DNA of 64,000 nucleotides from CBDAPU01 sp965198875 (GTDB lineage: Bacteria; Pseudomonadota; Gammaproteobacteria; Eutrophobiales; Eutrophobiaceae), in NCBI GenBank assembly GCA_965198875.1, contig CBDAPU010000001.1, positions 682,001 through 746,000 on the forward strand, written 5' to 3'. The notes beneath the pieces were generated by a model. The model was not told where the DNA came from. It did no database searches and saw only the letters and a program-made list of their open reading frames with translations. A program made the translations under genes and the position numbers. Of the stretch, positions 1 to 9,103 are shown in pieces (positions within the stretch are counted from its first letter, which is position 1; each line of letters begins with the position of its first letter).

Positions 1-178
1 GCGGATAAAAACCCGCCGGTAGCCCCAGGGGATCTTATCAAGGCGCACTGGATTGGCCATCCTCCGATCAACATCAAAGGTAGGATTGAAAACACAGGCA
101 AGCGGATCCCGGCTACAGGGGCAAACCGGATCTCGCCGGCGGATAAAGACTGGCGGCCACCCCGTAGCCAGGGGATTT
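1..178. repeat. Imperfect direct repeat upstream of the sirtuin gene
   Basis: Two related segments, 1-40 and 139-178, share GCGGATAAA followed by a GC-rich stretch and then GTAGCC and AGGGGAT, with small gaps. They lie in the leader upstream of the sirtuin start at 293. The copies have diverged, so this may be a degenerate intergenic repeat unit. No gene is recognised here. Confidence 0.35.
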
Positions 179-292
179 CAGCTACCCGTTTCATGGGCTT
201 TAATCGGTCAATCTCTGATCCGATATGTGATACATTATTTCCCCGAGAATGATCCGACATTCCCCGGCAAACAATCGCATGAACCTGATCGA

Positions 293-1129
293 ATGAACTC
301 CGCTATCTCGCAACTGATTGATTTCCTCGAGCGCAATCAACCGCTATGCGTCTTAACCGGTGCGGGATGCAGCACGGCGTCCGGGATCCCGGATTACCGT
401 GATAGCGATGGGCGCTGGAAACAGACGAAGCCCGTCTACTTTAACGATTTCCTGCGCCATGAATCGGCAAGACGGCGCTACTGGATGCGTAGCATGAATG
501 GCTGGCCGGTCATTGACCAGGCCGCACCCAGCGTCACACACCGGGCTTTAACCACACTTGAGGCGGGTGGCTATGTGAGCCACATCATCACGCAGAATGT
601 CGATGGCCTGCACCAAAAAGCAGGCAGCCGCCAGGTCATCGATCTACACGGGAATCTAAAAGACATATTCTGCTTCTCATGCCATGAGCGCAGCTCACGC
701 AGGTGCATGCAGGAAAGGTTGCTGTCCCATAACCCGGATTTTGTCTCGCCCAATAACGGCCTCGCACCGGATGGGGATATGATCATGGACGATATGAAAC
801 ACCGTCAATTTAGCATACCGGCATGTCTGTCCTGTGGCGGGATGTTAAAACCGGACATCGTCTTCTTTGGGGAGTCGGTGCCCAAAGCGCGCGTTGAAAC
901 CATCAAGCGGCTGTTAAGCAAGGCCAACGCCATGCTCATTATCGGCTCATCACTCATGGTCTACTCCGGTTATCGTTTCTGTCGTCTGGCGAGACGTCTT
1001 GGCATACCCATGGCCGCCGTCAACAAAGGCAAAACACGGGCCGATAGCGAGCTGCTATTTAAGATAGAGCAGGATTGCTGCACGATTTTCGCCGAGATGA
1101 TCGCAGCGATGGATCGGCAATCCGGTTAG
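293..1129 (+). CDS. SIR2-family NAD-dependent protein deacylase (sirtuin)
   Basis: Sirtuin of 278 aa. Members of this family remove acetyl or other acyl groups from lysines using NAD+, releasing nicotinamide and O-acyl-ADP-ribose. Visible motifs are the NAD-binding GAGCSTASGIPDYR near residues 23-36, TQNVDGLH near residue 100, the catalytic-His motif DLHGN near 118, two Cys pairs of a zinc ribbon (CFSC and CLSC), and GSSLMVYSG for cofactor binding. The frame is open up to 53, but the first 80 codons have no sirtuin similarity, and the Met at 293 puts the Rossmann core at its usual distance from the N terminus. The long insert between the two Cys pairs is typical of the larger bacterial sirtuins. 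The gene stands alone and the physiological substrate is unknown. Confidence 0.88.
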   Translation: MNSAISQLIDFLERNQPLCVLTGAGCSTASGIPDYRDSDGRWKQTKPVYFNDFLRHESARRRYWMRSMNGWPVIDQAAPSVTHRALTTLEAGGYVSHIITQNVDGLHQKAGSRQVIDLHGNLKDIFCFSCHERSSRRCMQERLLSHNPDFVSPNNGLAPDGDMIMDDMKHRQFSIPACLSCGGMLKPDIVFFGESVPKARVETIKRLLSKANAMLIIGSSLMVYSGYRFCRLARRLGIPMAAVNKGKTRADSELLFKIEQDCCTIFAEMIAAMDRQSG

Positions 1130-1364
1130 TTGAAGGCAACCCCGCATCATCCATCCGGGCATTCACCGGGTTTTGCTGATCTCTCATTTTCGATGACTTA
1201 AGGCGCCCTGAGACGCTCGTACACCGCACCCTGAGAAGGGGCGCTGGGGGCGTATAAAATCGGGGCTTTGTTAATGAAATAGTCCGCTATTTTCTTGTAA
1301 ACTGTTGAAAAAAGAACATTTCTATGCAAAAGCGCGGTTTTATTTTTAGCCGGAAGATAACAGC

Positions 1365-4300
1365 ATGGGCACAGAAAAAGCAGGGCTAAGGCGGATCCTC
1401 ATCCTGGATGATGAGGCTGATCTACGCAAACTGCTGCTTGCCTATCTGGGCAGGCTGTTCAGTGGTGTTGACCTGGTTGAATATGATCCAATAGCCCTCG
1501 ATATTCCCGGCAAGGATTTCGCCTGGTCCGAATATGATGTGCTGATCCTCGATTATTACCTGCGTGTTGATGGCGTAACCGGCCTCGACCTCATCCATGC
1601 CAATCGCAAGAATACGTCTTTCCCCGCCACCATCATGCTCACCGGTGCGGGCAATGAAGACATCGCCGTGCGCGCCCTGAAAGAAGGCGTCTACGCTTAT
1701 CTACGCAAGCAGACCCTGGATAAGGAAGCGCTACGCAACGCCATCCTCAACGCCTATGAAAAACACCGGGCTGCAAAAGAGAAGCTGAGTGCGCGCAGCA
1801 ATCAACGTCATGCCTTTAACAAGGCGTCGTTTTACAAAGAGCTGGAGCAAACAGGCGCAACAGATGCAAAGCCGCGGCTGTTTTTACTGATCGAGCTGGA
1901 TAACCATCAGGCGCTGGAGGAACAACTGGGGGTCATACGGCGCGATAATATCGTCCGGCACCTCGCCAAAGAGAGCTTCAATGTTTTCCAGATGGTGGGC
2001 TCTCACCCCAGCATCACGCGCTTTAGTGACGTCTCGGTTGCACTGTTGATCGATGCGCCGGACTCTGAGAAAAAGCTGGGTCTCAGCATGGATGGCATGT
2101 GTATGCACCTGAAAAAAAACCCCTGCGAATTTGATGGCAAACCCTCTGCTTTCACGGTCAGCATGGGCGTCGTACCCCTGGCGGGAAACCGCCGAAATGC
2201 CGATCATATCATCAAGCTGGCGCAGCTTGGCATTGAGGATGCCAGTAAAGTCGAAGGCAATTCCTATTTTATTCATCCTGCCGAGCCCATCGTGCCGGCG
2301 CCGCCCAAAGAACAGGCTACCGATCCCATCGTGTCAGCACCGCCCAAAGAACTCGCTACTGATCCCATCGTGCCGGCACCGCCCAAAGAACTCGCTACTG
2401 ATCCCAAAGCGCAGACAACAAAACCGGCGGATGTGAAGGTGGAAGACATGGCGGTCGAAGAGATTGAGATCCAGGACATTGAAAGACCGCAAAAAGTAGC
2501 CTACTTAAAAGCCGCCAGGGAAGCCAGATTAAAGGCCAAAGCCGAAGCCCGATTAAGGGCGAAGGCAAAGGCCAAATTAAGGGCGGAGGCGAAGGCCAAA
2601 GCCGAGGCGAAAGCCCGGGCGGAGGCAGAGAGAAAAGCCGCCCTTGAGGCCAAAGCCAGAGAAAAAGCCAAAGCCAAAGCGGAGGCCAAATTAAAGGCCG
2701 AGGCAGAAGCCCGGGCGGAAGCTGAGGCCCGGGTAGCCGCCGAGGCGAAATTACGGGCGGAGGCAGAAGCGAAGGCGGAGGCAGAGGCCAAAGCCGCCCT
2801 TGAGGCGAAATTACGGGCGGAGGCGGAGGCCAAATTACGGGCCGAAGCCGAGGCCCGGGCGCAAGCGGCGGCAAAAGCCCGGGCGGAGGCGGAGGCCAAA
2901 GCCGCCGCCGAGGCGAAATTAAGGGCGGAAGCCGAGGCCCGGGCAGAGGCCGAGGCCCGGGCGCAAGCCGAGGCGAAATTAAGGGCGGAGGCCGAAGCCA
3001 AGGCAGAGGCGGAAGCCAAAGCCGCCCTTGAGGCGAAATTACGGGCGGAGGCGGAGGCCAAATTACGGGCCGAAGCCGAGGCCCGGGCGCAAGCGGCGGC
3101 AAAAGCCCGTGCGGAGGCCAAAGCCAAAGCCGAAGCGGAGGCGAAAGCCAGGGCGGAGGCCAAACTAAGGGCGAGGGCAAAGGCTGAGGCCACTGCAAGA
3201 GCGGTGAAAGAAGCGAGGTTAAGGGCGGAAGCCGAGGCCCGGGAAAAAGCCGCCGCCAGGGCGAGAGAAGAGGCCGAGGCCCGGGAACAGGCCGCCGCCG
3301 AGGCCAGAGAAAAAGCCGATGAAGAGGCGAAAGCGGCTTTTGAGGCCAAGGCCAGGGCCGATGAAGAGGCGAAAGCGGCTTTTGAGGCCAAAGCCAGGGC
3401 GGATGAAGAGACCAAAGCCGCCGTTGAGGCCAAAGCCGAAGTGCAGACCGAGACAAGATCGGAAGCAGCGCCGGCCCCCTGGGAAGTCGGCGCTTTCAAT
3501 GATGAGGCGGAAGAGAGTGCAGAGGAGGGTACAGAGGAAAGAGCGGGGGAAGCTGTGGCGATAAGAACCACCTCGCCCGATAAAAAAGCCGCCGATCTAA
3601 AAGATAATCAGATCTCCCGCACTCAGCGAAAGATCAAAAATGCGTTTGATGAGAAACGAGTCGTGCCACTGTTCCAGCCCGTCGTCACGTTGACGAATAA
3701 AGAAGACGCCGCCAAAGCGATCTACACGGTATCTTTTCAGTTGATCGATGCCGATGGCAGTATTATGGATCCAGAGCAGGTCCGCCATGAAACGGACTTT
3801 CCCGCATTTCGCCGATTTATTGATCGCTGGATGATAAGAGAGATCATGAGCCGCATTGTTGCGAACAAGCACTGTCCATACCTATTTTGGCTGGGATTGA
3901 GTGACGCCTCCCTGGCGGACGCCACATTGTTTAACTGGTTGAGAAAAATACTCACCGGACTTAACTCACGCAACCCGGGGCACTCCCTCGGACTCATTTT
4001 ACAGGCCAGTGATTTCGCCCGACTACCGAAACAAACCAGTGCGTTGATCAATTATTTAGGCGGCTCCCACGGTTTTAGTTTTATCCTTTCAGGGTTCACG
4101 GGCCCCGATCAGGCCAGGGAGCTGGTGGACATGGAGAACTTTAACGCCATTAAAGTGGATTTTGACATGATCCTGGATCAGGTGGAACTTGCGGGCGATG
4201 ACGATGACGCCGACATCTCCCTGTTTCAGCATGTGCGCTCAAAAGAGATCAGCATCATCGCCGAGAATATAGAAGACTCAACCACATTGACGAAGGCCAT

Positions 4301-4397
4301 TAGCGCCGGCGCCACCCATGCAATGGGGCTGTTTTTAGGTGAGCCCACGGATCAACTCGATGACATAAACAATATCGAGTCCTTTGACATTATCTGA
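1365..4397 (+). CDS. Response regulator: REC, degenerate GGDEF-like, long Ala/Glu/Lys/Arg repeat, degenerate EAL-like domain
   Basis: Protein of 1010 aa. An N-terminal receiver domain (about residues 9-130) has the acidic pair D15-D16, phospho-acceptor D63 in LILDYY, T93 and K115, so it looks phosphorylatable. Residues about 160-305 resemble a GGDEF fold but the GGDEF signature is absent (RFSDVS in the corresponding place). Three 13-residue PIVPAPPKELATD-type repeats follow. Residues about 376-697 are a low-complexity, highly charged KAEAEA-type helix that recalls TolA domain II. The C-terminal part (about 747-1005) starts like an EAL domain (VPLFQPVV) but lacks the EAL motif and most catalytic acidic residues. 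By analogy with FimX-type proteins it may be a non-catalytic c-di-GMP or protein-binding effector; that is inference. No partner kinase is in the window. GC is raised in the repeat, and long antisense frames there are repeat artefacts. Confidence 0.8.
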   Translation: MGTEKAGLRRILILDDEADLRKLLLAYLGRLFSGVDLVEYDPIALDIPGKDFAWSEYDVLILDYYLRVDGVTGLDLIHANRKNTSFPATIMLTGAGNEDIAVRALKEGVYAYLRKQTLDKEALRNAILNAYEKHRAAKEKLSARSNQRHAFNKASFYKELEQTGATDAKPRLFLLIELDNHQALEEQLGVIRRDNIVRHLAKESFNVFQMVGSHPSITRFSDVSVALLIDAPDSEKKLGLSMDGMCMHLKKNPCEFDGKPSAFTVSMGVVPLAGNRRNADHIIKLAQLGIEDASKVEGNSYFIHPAEPIVPAPPKEQATDPIVSAPPKELATDPIVPAPPKELATDPKAQTTKPADVKVEDMAVEEIEIQDIERPQKVAYLKAAREARLKAKAEARLRAKAKAKLRAEAKAKAEAKARAEAERKAALEAKAREKAKAKAEAKLKAEAEARAEAEARVAAEAKLRAEAEAKAEAEAKAALEAKLRAEAEAKLRAEAEARAQAAAKARAEAEAKAAAEAKLRAEAEARAEAEARAQAEAKLRAEAEAKAEAEAKAALEAKLRAEAEAKLRAEAEARAQAAAKARAEAKAKAEAEAKARAEAKLRARAKAEATARAVKEARLRAEAEAREKAAARAREEAEAREQAAAEAREKADEEAKAAFEAKARADEEAKAAFEAKARADEETKAAVEAKAEVQTETRSEAAPAPWEVGAFNDEAEESAEEGTEERAGEAVAIRTTSPDKKAADLKDNQISRTQRKIKNAFDEKRVVPLFQPVVTLTNKEDAAKAIYTVSFQLIDADGSIMDPEQVRHETDFPAFRRFIDRWMIREIMSRIVANKHCPYLFWLGLSDASLADATLFNWLRKILTGLNSRNPGHSLGLILQASDFARLPKQTSALINYLGGSHGFSFILSGFTGPDQARELVDMENFNAIKVDFDMILDQVELAGDDDDADISLFQHVRSKEISIIAENIEDSTTLTKAISAGATHAMGLFLGEPTDQLDDINNIESFDII
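2284..2403 (+). repeat. Three tandem 39-bp repeats coding for a PAPPKE linker
   Basis: Three consecutive 39-bp units encode PIVPAPPKEQATD, PIVSAPPKELATD and PIVPAPPKELATD within the response regulator gene. They form a proline-rich linker between the GGDEF-like region and the Ala-rich helix. The near identity of the units suggests recent slippage or unequal crossing-over. Confidence 0.85.
2793..3120 (+). repeat. 228-bp internal duplication inside the Ala-rich repeat region
   Basis: The stretch beginning GCCGCCCTTGAGGCGAAATT at 2793 recurs at 3021, an offset of 228 bp or 76 codons. The similarity continues for roughly 90 bases through the segment encoding KLRAEAEARAQAAAKARAEA. The surrounding region is itself built of short degenerate AEA and KLRAEAEA units, so this is a higher-order repeat. 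Confidence 0.75.
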
Positions 4398-5154
4398 GCC
4401 TGAAGGGATCCGTCAGTATCGGGTAACTTGCGCGGTAAGAGGTGATACGTGAAGAAAACAGCATTTTAACGACTCGGCGTTCAGGCGGCTATATCGCCCG
4501 CTCCGCCTGCCTTGAAAAGGTGTCTCTCGTTGCCCGTGCTTTCATGATCACAGCCGATGATAGAGGTAAAACAACAGAGCAGATCGTGGGGGAGAGTACA
4601 TTCTTATGCCTCTACAACACCGCCACATTTCCTTTATGCTTCAAGGACACCATCTATCGCCGCTTTATATTTCTACCTGATAACGTAACGATCTCGGCAG
4701 TAGCGCCCATTCCATGCACTCAAACAACCCCGGCATCAGTAACGCCAATAGGGTAGCCGGGATCGCACCTTGCCGGATCACACCAACATCATCTAAACGG
4801 CTCCCGGTTAATATCGGCTGATCATACCGAACGGCTGGATGCTATCTTGCCTTGTCAGATAATCTGTTTGGTTGTTTTCTTTTAGTTTGTCAGACATCCA
4901 CACCGCCGTGGCTAATGGTCGCAACTCCACCAGATCAGAGGCGTACTTTGCACACATATTCCCGGCCCTGAAAGCGGATCGGGGACTATTGCCGCCGGAT
5001 GGCCTGGCCGAGTATTGATATTTCCGATAGATGCAGTTGAAAAGGGTTCGGCGTGTTCGTCTAGCCATTTCCCGACCAGCCAGATTGATGCAGGAAAACC
5101 GCGATCCATCGAAAAGGCCAGTGCTCTCCCGGGGCGCCTGCCGAAAACTGCCGA
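4398..5154. other. Long intergenic region between the response regulator and the symporter
   Basis: About 750 bp between the convergent ends of the response regulator and the symporter. An open frame of 104 codons at 4442-4756 and a minus-strand frame at 4808-5509 have compositions and sequences that do not look like proteins. No clear terminator, RNA gene or insertion sequence is seen. Confidence 0.4.
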
Positions 5155-6690
5155 TCAGGTCTCTTCCGCCGGGCTGTCCGCGCCGGCCTGGTTGTATTTT
5201 CGGATCTCTCCTGACTTGATGCGTGCCAGATAGTCGTTCATCTCGCGCTTGACCACCGGCGCCAGCAAATAGAGCGCCAGAATGTTCGGCACACAGATCA
5301 GGAAGACAAGGGCGTCCGAAATGTCGAGGATTGGCCCCAGTTGCACCATGCATCCCAGCACAACAAAGGCACAGAAAATAACCTTGTAGAGCGCCTGGGA
5401 GCCTTCCCCGAAAAGATAGGTCCAGCCCTTCAGGCCATAGTAGGACCAGGAAATCATGGTCGAGAAGGCAAAAAGCAGGGCCGCAATCGCCAGGGGAAGC
5501 GGGAACCAACTGAACTGGCGTTCAAAGGCTGCGGATGTCATGGCAACACCTGTTGCGCCCCCTGCGAAGTTCGGATCGGCAACCTGTGTTGTGCCGATCA
5601 CAAGTGCTGTGATGGTACAGATGACAATCGTGTCGATAAACGGTTCCAGCAGGGAAACATAGCCCTCGGTGACCGGCTCGTTGGTTTTCACGGCCGAGTG
5701 GGCAATGGCGGCGGAACCGATCCCGGCCTCGTTGGAGAAAACAGCGCGCTGAAAACCGATGATCAGGGCCCCGAGAGCACCCCCAGTGACACCCTCTGCA
5801 GAGAAGGCCCCAACAAAGATGTTGCTGATGGCTTGCGGGATGTAGGTGGCATTGAGCAGGATCACGATAAGGGCAAAGGTGCAGTAGAGCACCGCCATGA
5901 AGGGGACGATTTTCTCCGTGACGGAGGCGATGGACTTGATGCCACCCAGGATCACCAGAAAGACCAGCCCGGCAAGGGCCAGACCCACCAGCCAGCCGAG
6001 ACCATCCAGTGCGCCACCCGCCACCGTGTTGAGCTGAACATAGGCCTGATTGGACTGGAATATGTTGCCGATACCCAGTGCGCCGATGAAGATACCGATG
6101 GCATAGAAGGCGCCCATGAACTTGCCGAGACCTTCGCGGCCCTGTGCCGCCAGACCGTTTTGCATGTAGTACATCGGGCCGCCGGAGACCGAGCCGTCCG
6201 GGTTTTCCTGACGGTATTTGACGCCGAGGGTACACTCGACAAACTTGGTCGACATGCCCAGGAACCCGGCCAGAATCATCCAGAAGGTTGCACCTGCGCC
6301 GCCAACGGTAACCGCAACAGCAACACCACCGATGTTACCGATGCCGACTGTACCGGAAACCGCCGTTGCGAGGGCCTGGAAATGGGATACTTCACCGGAA
6401 TCCTTGGGGTTTGCATAGTCACCGCGAACCAGTTCGATGGCATGCTTGAAGCCACGCAGGTTCACAAACCCCATATAGAGGGTGAAGAAAACGGCACCGA
6501 CGACCAGCCAGAGAACGACCAGGGGCAGTTGTGCGCCGAAAAGCGGGACCTTGAAGAAGACAACCTGTCCGATAAAGGAGGCGATGGGGGCTGTCAGTTC
6601 GTTGATGGTTTCATCAATCCCGGCTGCATGGGCAGATGGGCTTGAAAGCCATGCTCCAGGCATAGCCAGCATAGAAGCGATCGTTTTCAC
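5155..6690 (-). CDS. Sodium:alanine symporter family protein (AGCS)
   Basis: Inner-membrane transporter of 511 aa in the alanine or glycine:cation symporter family, which takes up small neutral amino acids with Na+. The N terminus has a signal-like segment ending SAHAAG. The family signatures follow: TAVSGTVGIGNIGGVAVA, FLGMSTKFVECTLGVKYR, GGPMYYMQNGL and VFSNEAGIGSAAIAHS. Many hydrophobic segments run through to LALYLLAPVVKREMNDYL. The length is normal for the family. The gene stands alone with several hundred non-coding bases on both sides, which could reflect independent acquisition or loss of neighbours; that is inference. Which amino acid is carried cannot be told from the sequence. Confidence 0.92.
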   Translation of the reverse strand: MKTIASMLAMPGAWLSSPSAHAAGIDETINELTAPIASFIGQVVFFKVPLFGAQLPLVVLWLVVGAVFFTLYMGFVNLRGFKHAIELVRGDYANPKDSGEVSHFQALATAVSGTVGIGNIGGVAVAVTVGGAGATFWMILAGFLGMSTKFVECTLGVKYRQENPDGSVSGGPMYYMQNGLAAQGREGLGKFMGAFYAIGIFIGALGIGNIFQSNQAYVQLNTVAGGALDGLGWLVGLALAGLVFLVILGGIKSIASVTEKIVPFMAVLYCTFALIVILLNATYIPQAISNIFVGAFSAEGVTGGALGALIIGFQRAVFSNEAGIGSAAIAHSAVKTNEPVTEGYVSLLEPFIDTIVICTITALVIGTTQVADPNFAGGATGVAMTSAAFERQFSWFPLPLAIAALLFAFSTMISWSYYGLKGWTYLFGEGSQALYKVIFCAFVVLGCMVQLGPILDISDALVFLICVPNILALYLLAPVVKREMNDYLARIKSGEIRKYNQAGADSPAEET

Positions 6691-7287
6691 GGAGAATCTC
6701 CCTGTCAGGATATCTTTGGATTTATTAGTGTACCCCTTTGCAGATCCCCACAGGCCAGATCCTGATCCGGGCCACGCACATTCTGCTGTGACAGTGAATA
6801 GAGGCTAAGCAAGCCCGACCAACCATTCCCTCGATTGATAAACCCATTGCAAAAACCAACGCGAAGCTCGGGATGCTTGTGCAGATCGGAAATAATTTTC
6901 TCTGTTTTGGGCAACACACCCAGAACAGAGGCATGATCAACCCCCCGCCCTGTTATCGCAAACAGGCTTCTGAACCTCTCAGATCAGCCATATTTCCATC
7001 CACCACTGCCTCCTTAAACATTGAGAAAACCGGGGGGTTCATCCAGCAAACGCAGGCTTGTGCCTGGCCTTCAAACCCGATTATGTTTTCTCTTCACCCC
7101 ATTAAATAACGCTTGGCAGCACATTGTTTCGCTATATTTTTGCGTATCAACATTCAGCTAAAGACATGAACCGGCGGGCGAAAAATAAACTCCATCGCCG
7201 AGCGAGGAAATGCCCTGACACAGGGCAGTGATCAGTGGTGTTAAGGCATGACCCCGGATGTTTCATTGACAGGTTAAAGTCACTGTT
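6691..7287. other. Intergenic region with no recognisable gene
   Basis: About 600 bp upstream of the symporter gene and downstream of the GST gene. Short open frames on both strands lack family resemblance. It should hold the symporter promoter, which I could not place with confidence, and a hairpin at 7211-7227. Confidence 0.4.
7211..7227 (-). terminator. Possible weak terminator hairpin downstream of the GST gene
   Basis: A perfect 7-bp inverted repeat, TGCCCTG-ACA-CAGGGCA, lies 60 bp past the stop of the minus-strand GST gene. On the minus strand it is followed by ATTTCC, not a proper U-run, so terminator function is uncertain. Confidence 0.3.
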
Positions 7288-7917
7288 TCACTGATCGGGG
7301 ATGATCGCTAGTGCCTTTTGCCATGGATCAGAGCGTAGGAGATCTGCCGACCAGCGTGCAATCTCGCCGTAGTCGCCCACCGGGATCTGTGCATCTTTCG
7401 CATGCACCAGCCAGGAGACGATGCCGTGATCGGCGACTGTAGGCCTATCCCCGATCAGGGTATCGCGCCCCTTGAGATGATCGTTGAGCACCGCCGCAAA
7501 CTGGCCAAACTGCTCTTTCCCCTTTTCAAGGGCGGCCGCATCAGGCTCTCCCATAGCAAACATTCTCTTCACCAGGTTCTCAAAGGTAAAAATAGCGCAG
7601 GCAGGGCCCCAGTGGGCGCTATTCCAAAACAGCCATTGCGCGCACAGGGCACGTTCCCTCTCATCCCCGGGGAGCAAACCGCTATCTGGTTTTTTAGCGG
7701 CCAGATACAACATGATGGCGGCCGACTCCCACAAGATAAAATCACCATCCATTAAAACCGGTATCTTGTGGTTGGGATTAAGAGCGATAAACTCATCCCT
7801 CATTTGCTCGCCGGCATGAAGGTCGATGCTGATCAGTTCCAGATCAATACCGGCCTGATCAGCCACCGCCTGACAACGCAACGAATTGGGGGACGGGGGG
7901 AACACATATAATTTCAT
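7288..7917 (-). CDS. Glutathione S-transferase family protein
   Basis: Protein of 209 aa with the two-domain GST layout. The N-terminal thioredoxin-like domain starts MKLYVFPPSPNSLRC and carries the cis-proline and GSH-binding motif NHKIPVLMDGDFILWESAAIMLYLA, in which ES is the usual glutathione gamma-Glu contact. The all-helical C-terminal domain follows, with RPTVADHGIVSWL as the N-capping box region. GSTs conjugate glutathione to electrophiles or reduce them; the substrate is not deducible. It is on the same strand as the symporter but separated by 600 bp, so probably a separate unit. Confidence 0.88.
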   Translation of the reverse strand: MKLYVFPPSPNSLRCQAVADQAGIDLELISIDLHAGEQMRDEFIALNPNHKIPVLMDGDFILWESAAIMLYLAAKKPDSGLLPGDERERALCAQWLFWNSAHWGPACAIFTFENLVKRMFAMGEPDAAALEKGKEQFGQFAAVLNDHLKGRDTLIGDRPTVADHGIVSWLVHAKDAQIPVGDYGEIARWSADLLRSDPWQKALAIIPDQ

Positions 7918-8070
7918 TATCTACTGCCTCCTTAATGGTTGATTGTTATAGCACACCTTAACGTATTTTAAGGTGTTGTTGTATCAATGCTATGTGAGCT
8001 CAACATTAAAATGAGGACAGCTCATCTCAAGTTAAGTCATAACAGACGGAGAAGAACCAGTTTGAGATGA

Positions 8071-8718
8071 TCAGTCCACGTGATCGCCCACGAAGGGATT
8101 GGTCTTCCTCTCATGAGCGAAGGTGGACGCCGGGCCATGCCCGGGCACAAACCTGACGTCATCACCCAACGGCCAGAGCCGGTTGCGAATGGAATGCACT
8201 AGTGTGGCGTGATCGCCGAGGGGAAAATCGGTGCGCCCTATTGAACCCTGAAACAGCACGTCACCCACGATCGCAATAGCGGATTCGGCGTCAAAAAAGA
8301 TCACATGGCCTGGTGTGTGCCCGGGACAATGTCGCACGGTAAGCCTGATATTACCCACGGTGACGACATCCTCATCCTTGAGCCATCTGTCAGGTGAAAA
8401 CGGACTTGAGTTCGGCATACCAAACAGGTCGCCCTGCTCGGTGAGCCTGTCTATCCAGAACTGATCGTCTCTATGGGGCCCCTCAACGGGCAGTCCCGTT
8501 TGTCTCGCCAGATCATCAACACCACCTGCATGGTCGATATGGGCATGGGTCACCAGTATTTTCTCAAGGCTCACGCCCAGGGCGTCAACCTCGTTCATGA
8601 GCCGTTCCAGCTCGCCGCCGGGGTCCACAATAGCCGCCCTGTTGGTCCGCTCACATTGAAGAATAGAGGCGTTCTGCTGGAAGGGCGTGACCGGGATAGT
8701 GGTGACTTTCATGCTCAT
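8071..8718 (-). CDS. MBL-fold metallo-hydrolase (glyoxalase II-like, YcbL type)
   Basis: Protein of 215 aa of the metallo-beta-lactamase fold. The metal ligands are visible in THAHIDHAGG (HxHxDH), CPGHTPGH and VGDVLFQGSIGRTDF, with the last His in FVPGHGPAST. The short length and the lack of the glyoxalase II C-terminal substrate-binding domain fit YcbL-type hydrolases, which act on small thioesters or related substrates. The specific substrate is unknown. Its start lies about 385 bp from the divergent sfsA gene. Confidence 0.88.
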   Translation of the reverse strand: MSMKVTTIPVTPFQQNASILQCERTNRAAIVDPGGELERLMNEVDALGVSLEKILVTHAHIDHAGGVDDLARQTGLPVEGPHRDDQFWIDRLTEQGDLFGMPNSSPFSPDRWLKDEDVVTVGNIRLTVRHCPGHTPGHVIFFDAESAIAIVGDVLFQGSIGRTDFPLGDHATLVHSIRNRLWPLGDDVRFVPGHGPASTFAHERKTNPFVGDHVD

Positions 8719-9103
8719 TTTATTTGCCGTGATGTGATAACGTGGTTTTTCCTGCTCAGCGCTTCCTGGCCGTGGTTCGGATCACCGCCTCTTCAAGGCA
8801 GGGCGTTGTAGGTGTGAGATCGCTAAAAACACCCATGGGCTTGCCAGCCCCCATGCAGTTAGCCGATTACGCATTCTCTCCTGTTGCGCCCGATCAAAAC
8901 TTGCCGCAACAATACCGCTTTCAGTCAATTGTTTTAACGGCGACTTTGCCCATTGCCTGTTTGCGCCAACAGGGCTGATCGCTATGCTCCTCTGGCGGCT
9001 ATATCAATGAGCGATTATCATAACAAACTTGGGGGCGCATCTGAACATATCCTGATATTGCACCCATTATCTCAGGATTAACGGGCAAGATAGAAAATAA
9101 AGC
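8719..9103. other. Divergent intergenic region between the MBL hydrolase and sfsA
   Basis: 385 bp between two divergently read genes; it should carry both promoters. I see no clear -35/-10 pair, RNA gene or coding sequence. Short frames here do not resemble proteins. Confidence 0.4.

Noticed and set aside
2395..3571. Two long minus-strand open frames (353 and 356 codons) opposite the response regulator
   Set aside because: They arise from the GC-rich repeat on the other strand; products are Pro/Leu/Arg or Ala/Ser low complexity with no family features.
4442..4756. 104-codon plus-strand frame after the response regulator
   Set aside because: No ribosome-binding site or motif; sequence looks random.
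4808..5509. 233-codon minus-strand frame beyond the symporter end
   Set aside because: Overlaps the symporter in another frame and has no protein-like features; the non-overlapping part shows no family match.
5341..6645. 434-codon plus-strand frame opposite the symporter
   Set aside because: Antisense shadow of a clear AGCS transporter; the product is rich in His, Gly and Asp without a domain.
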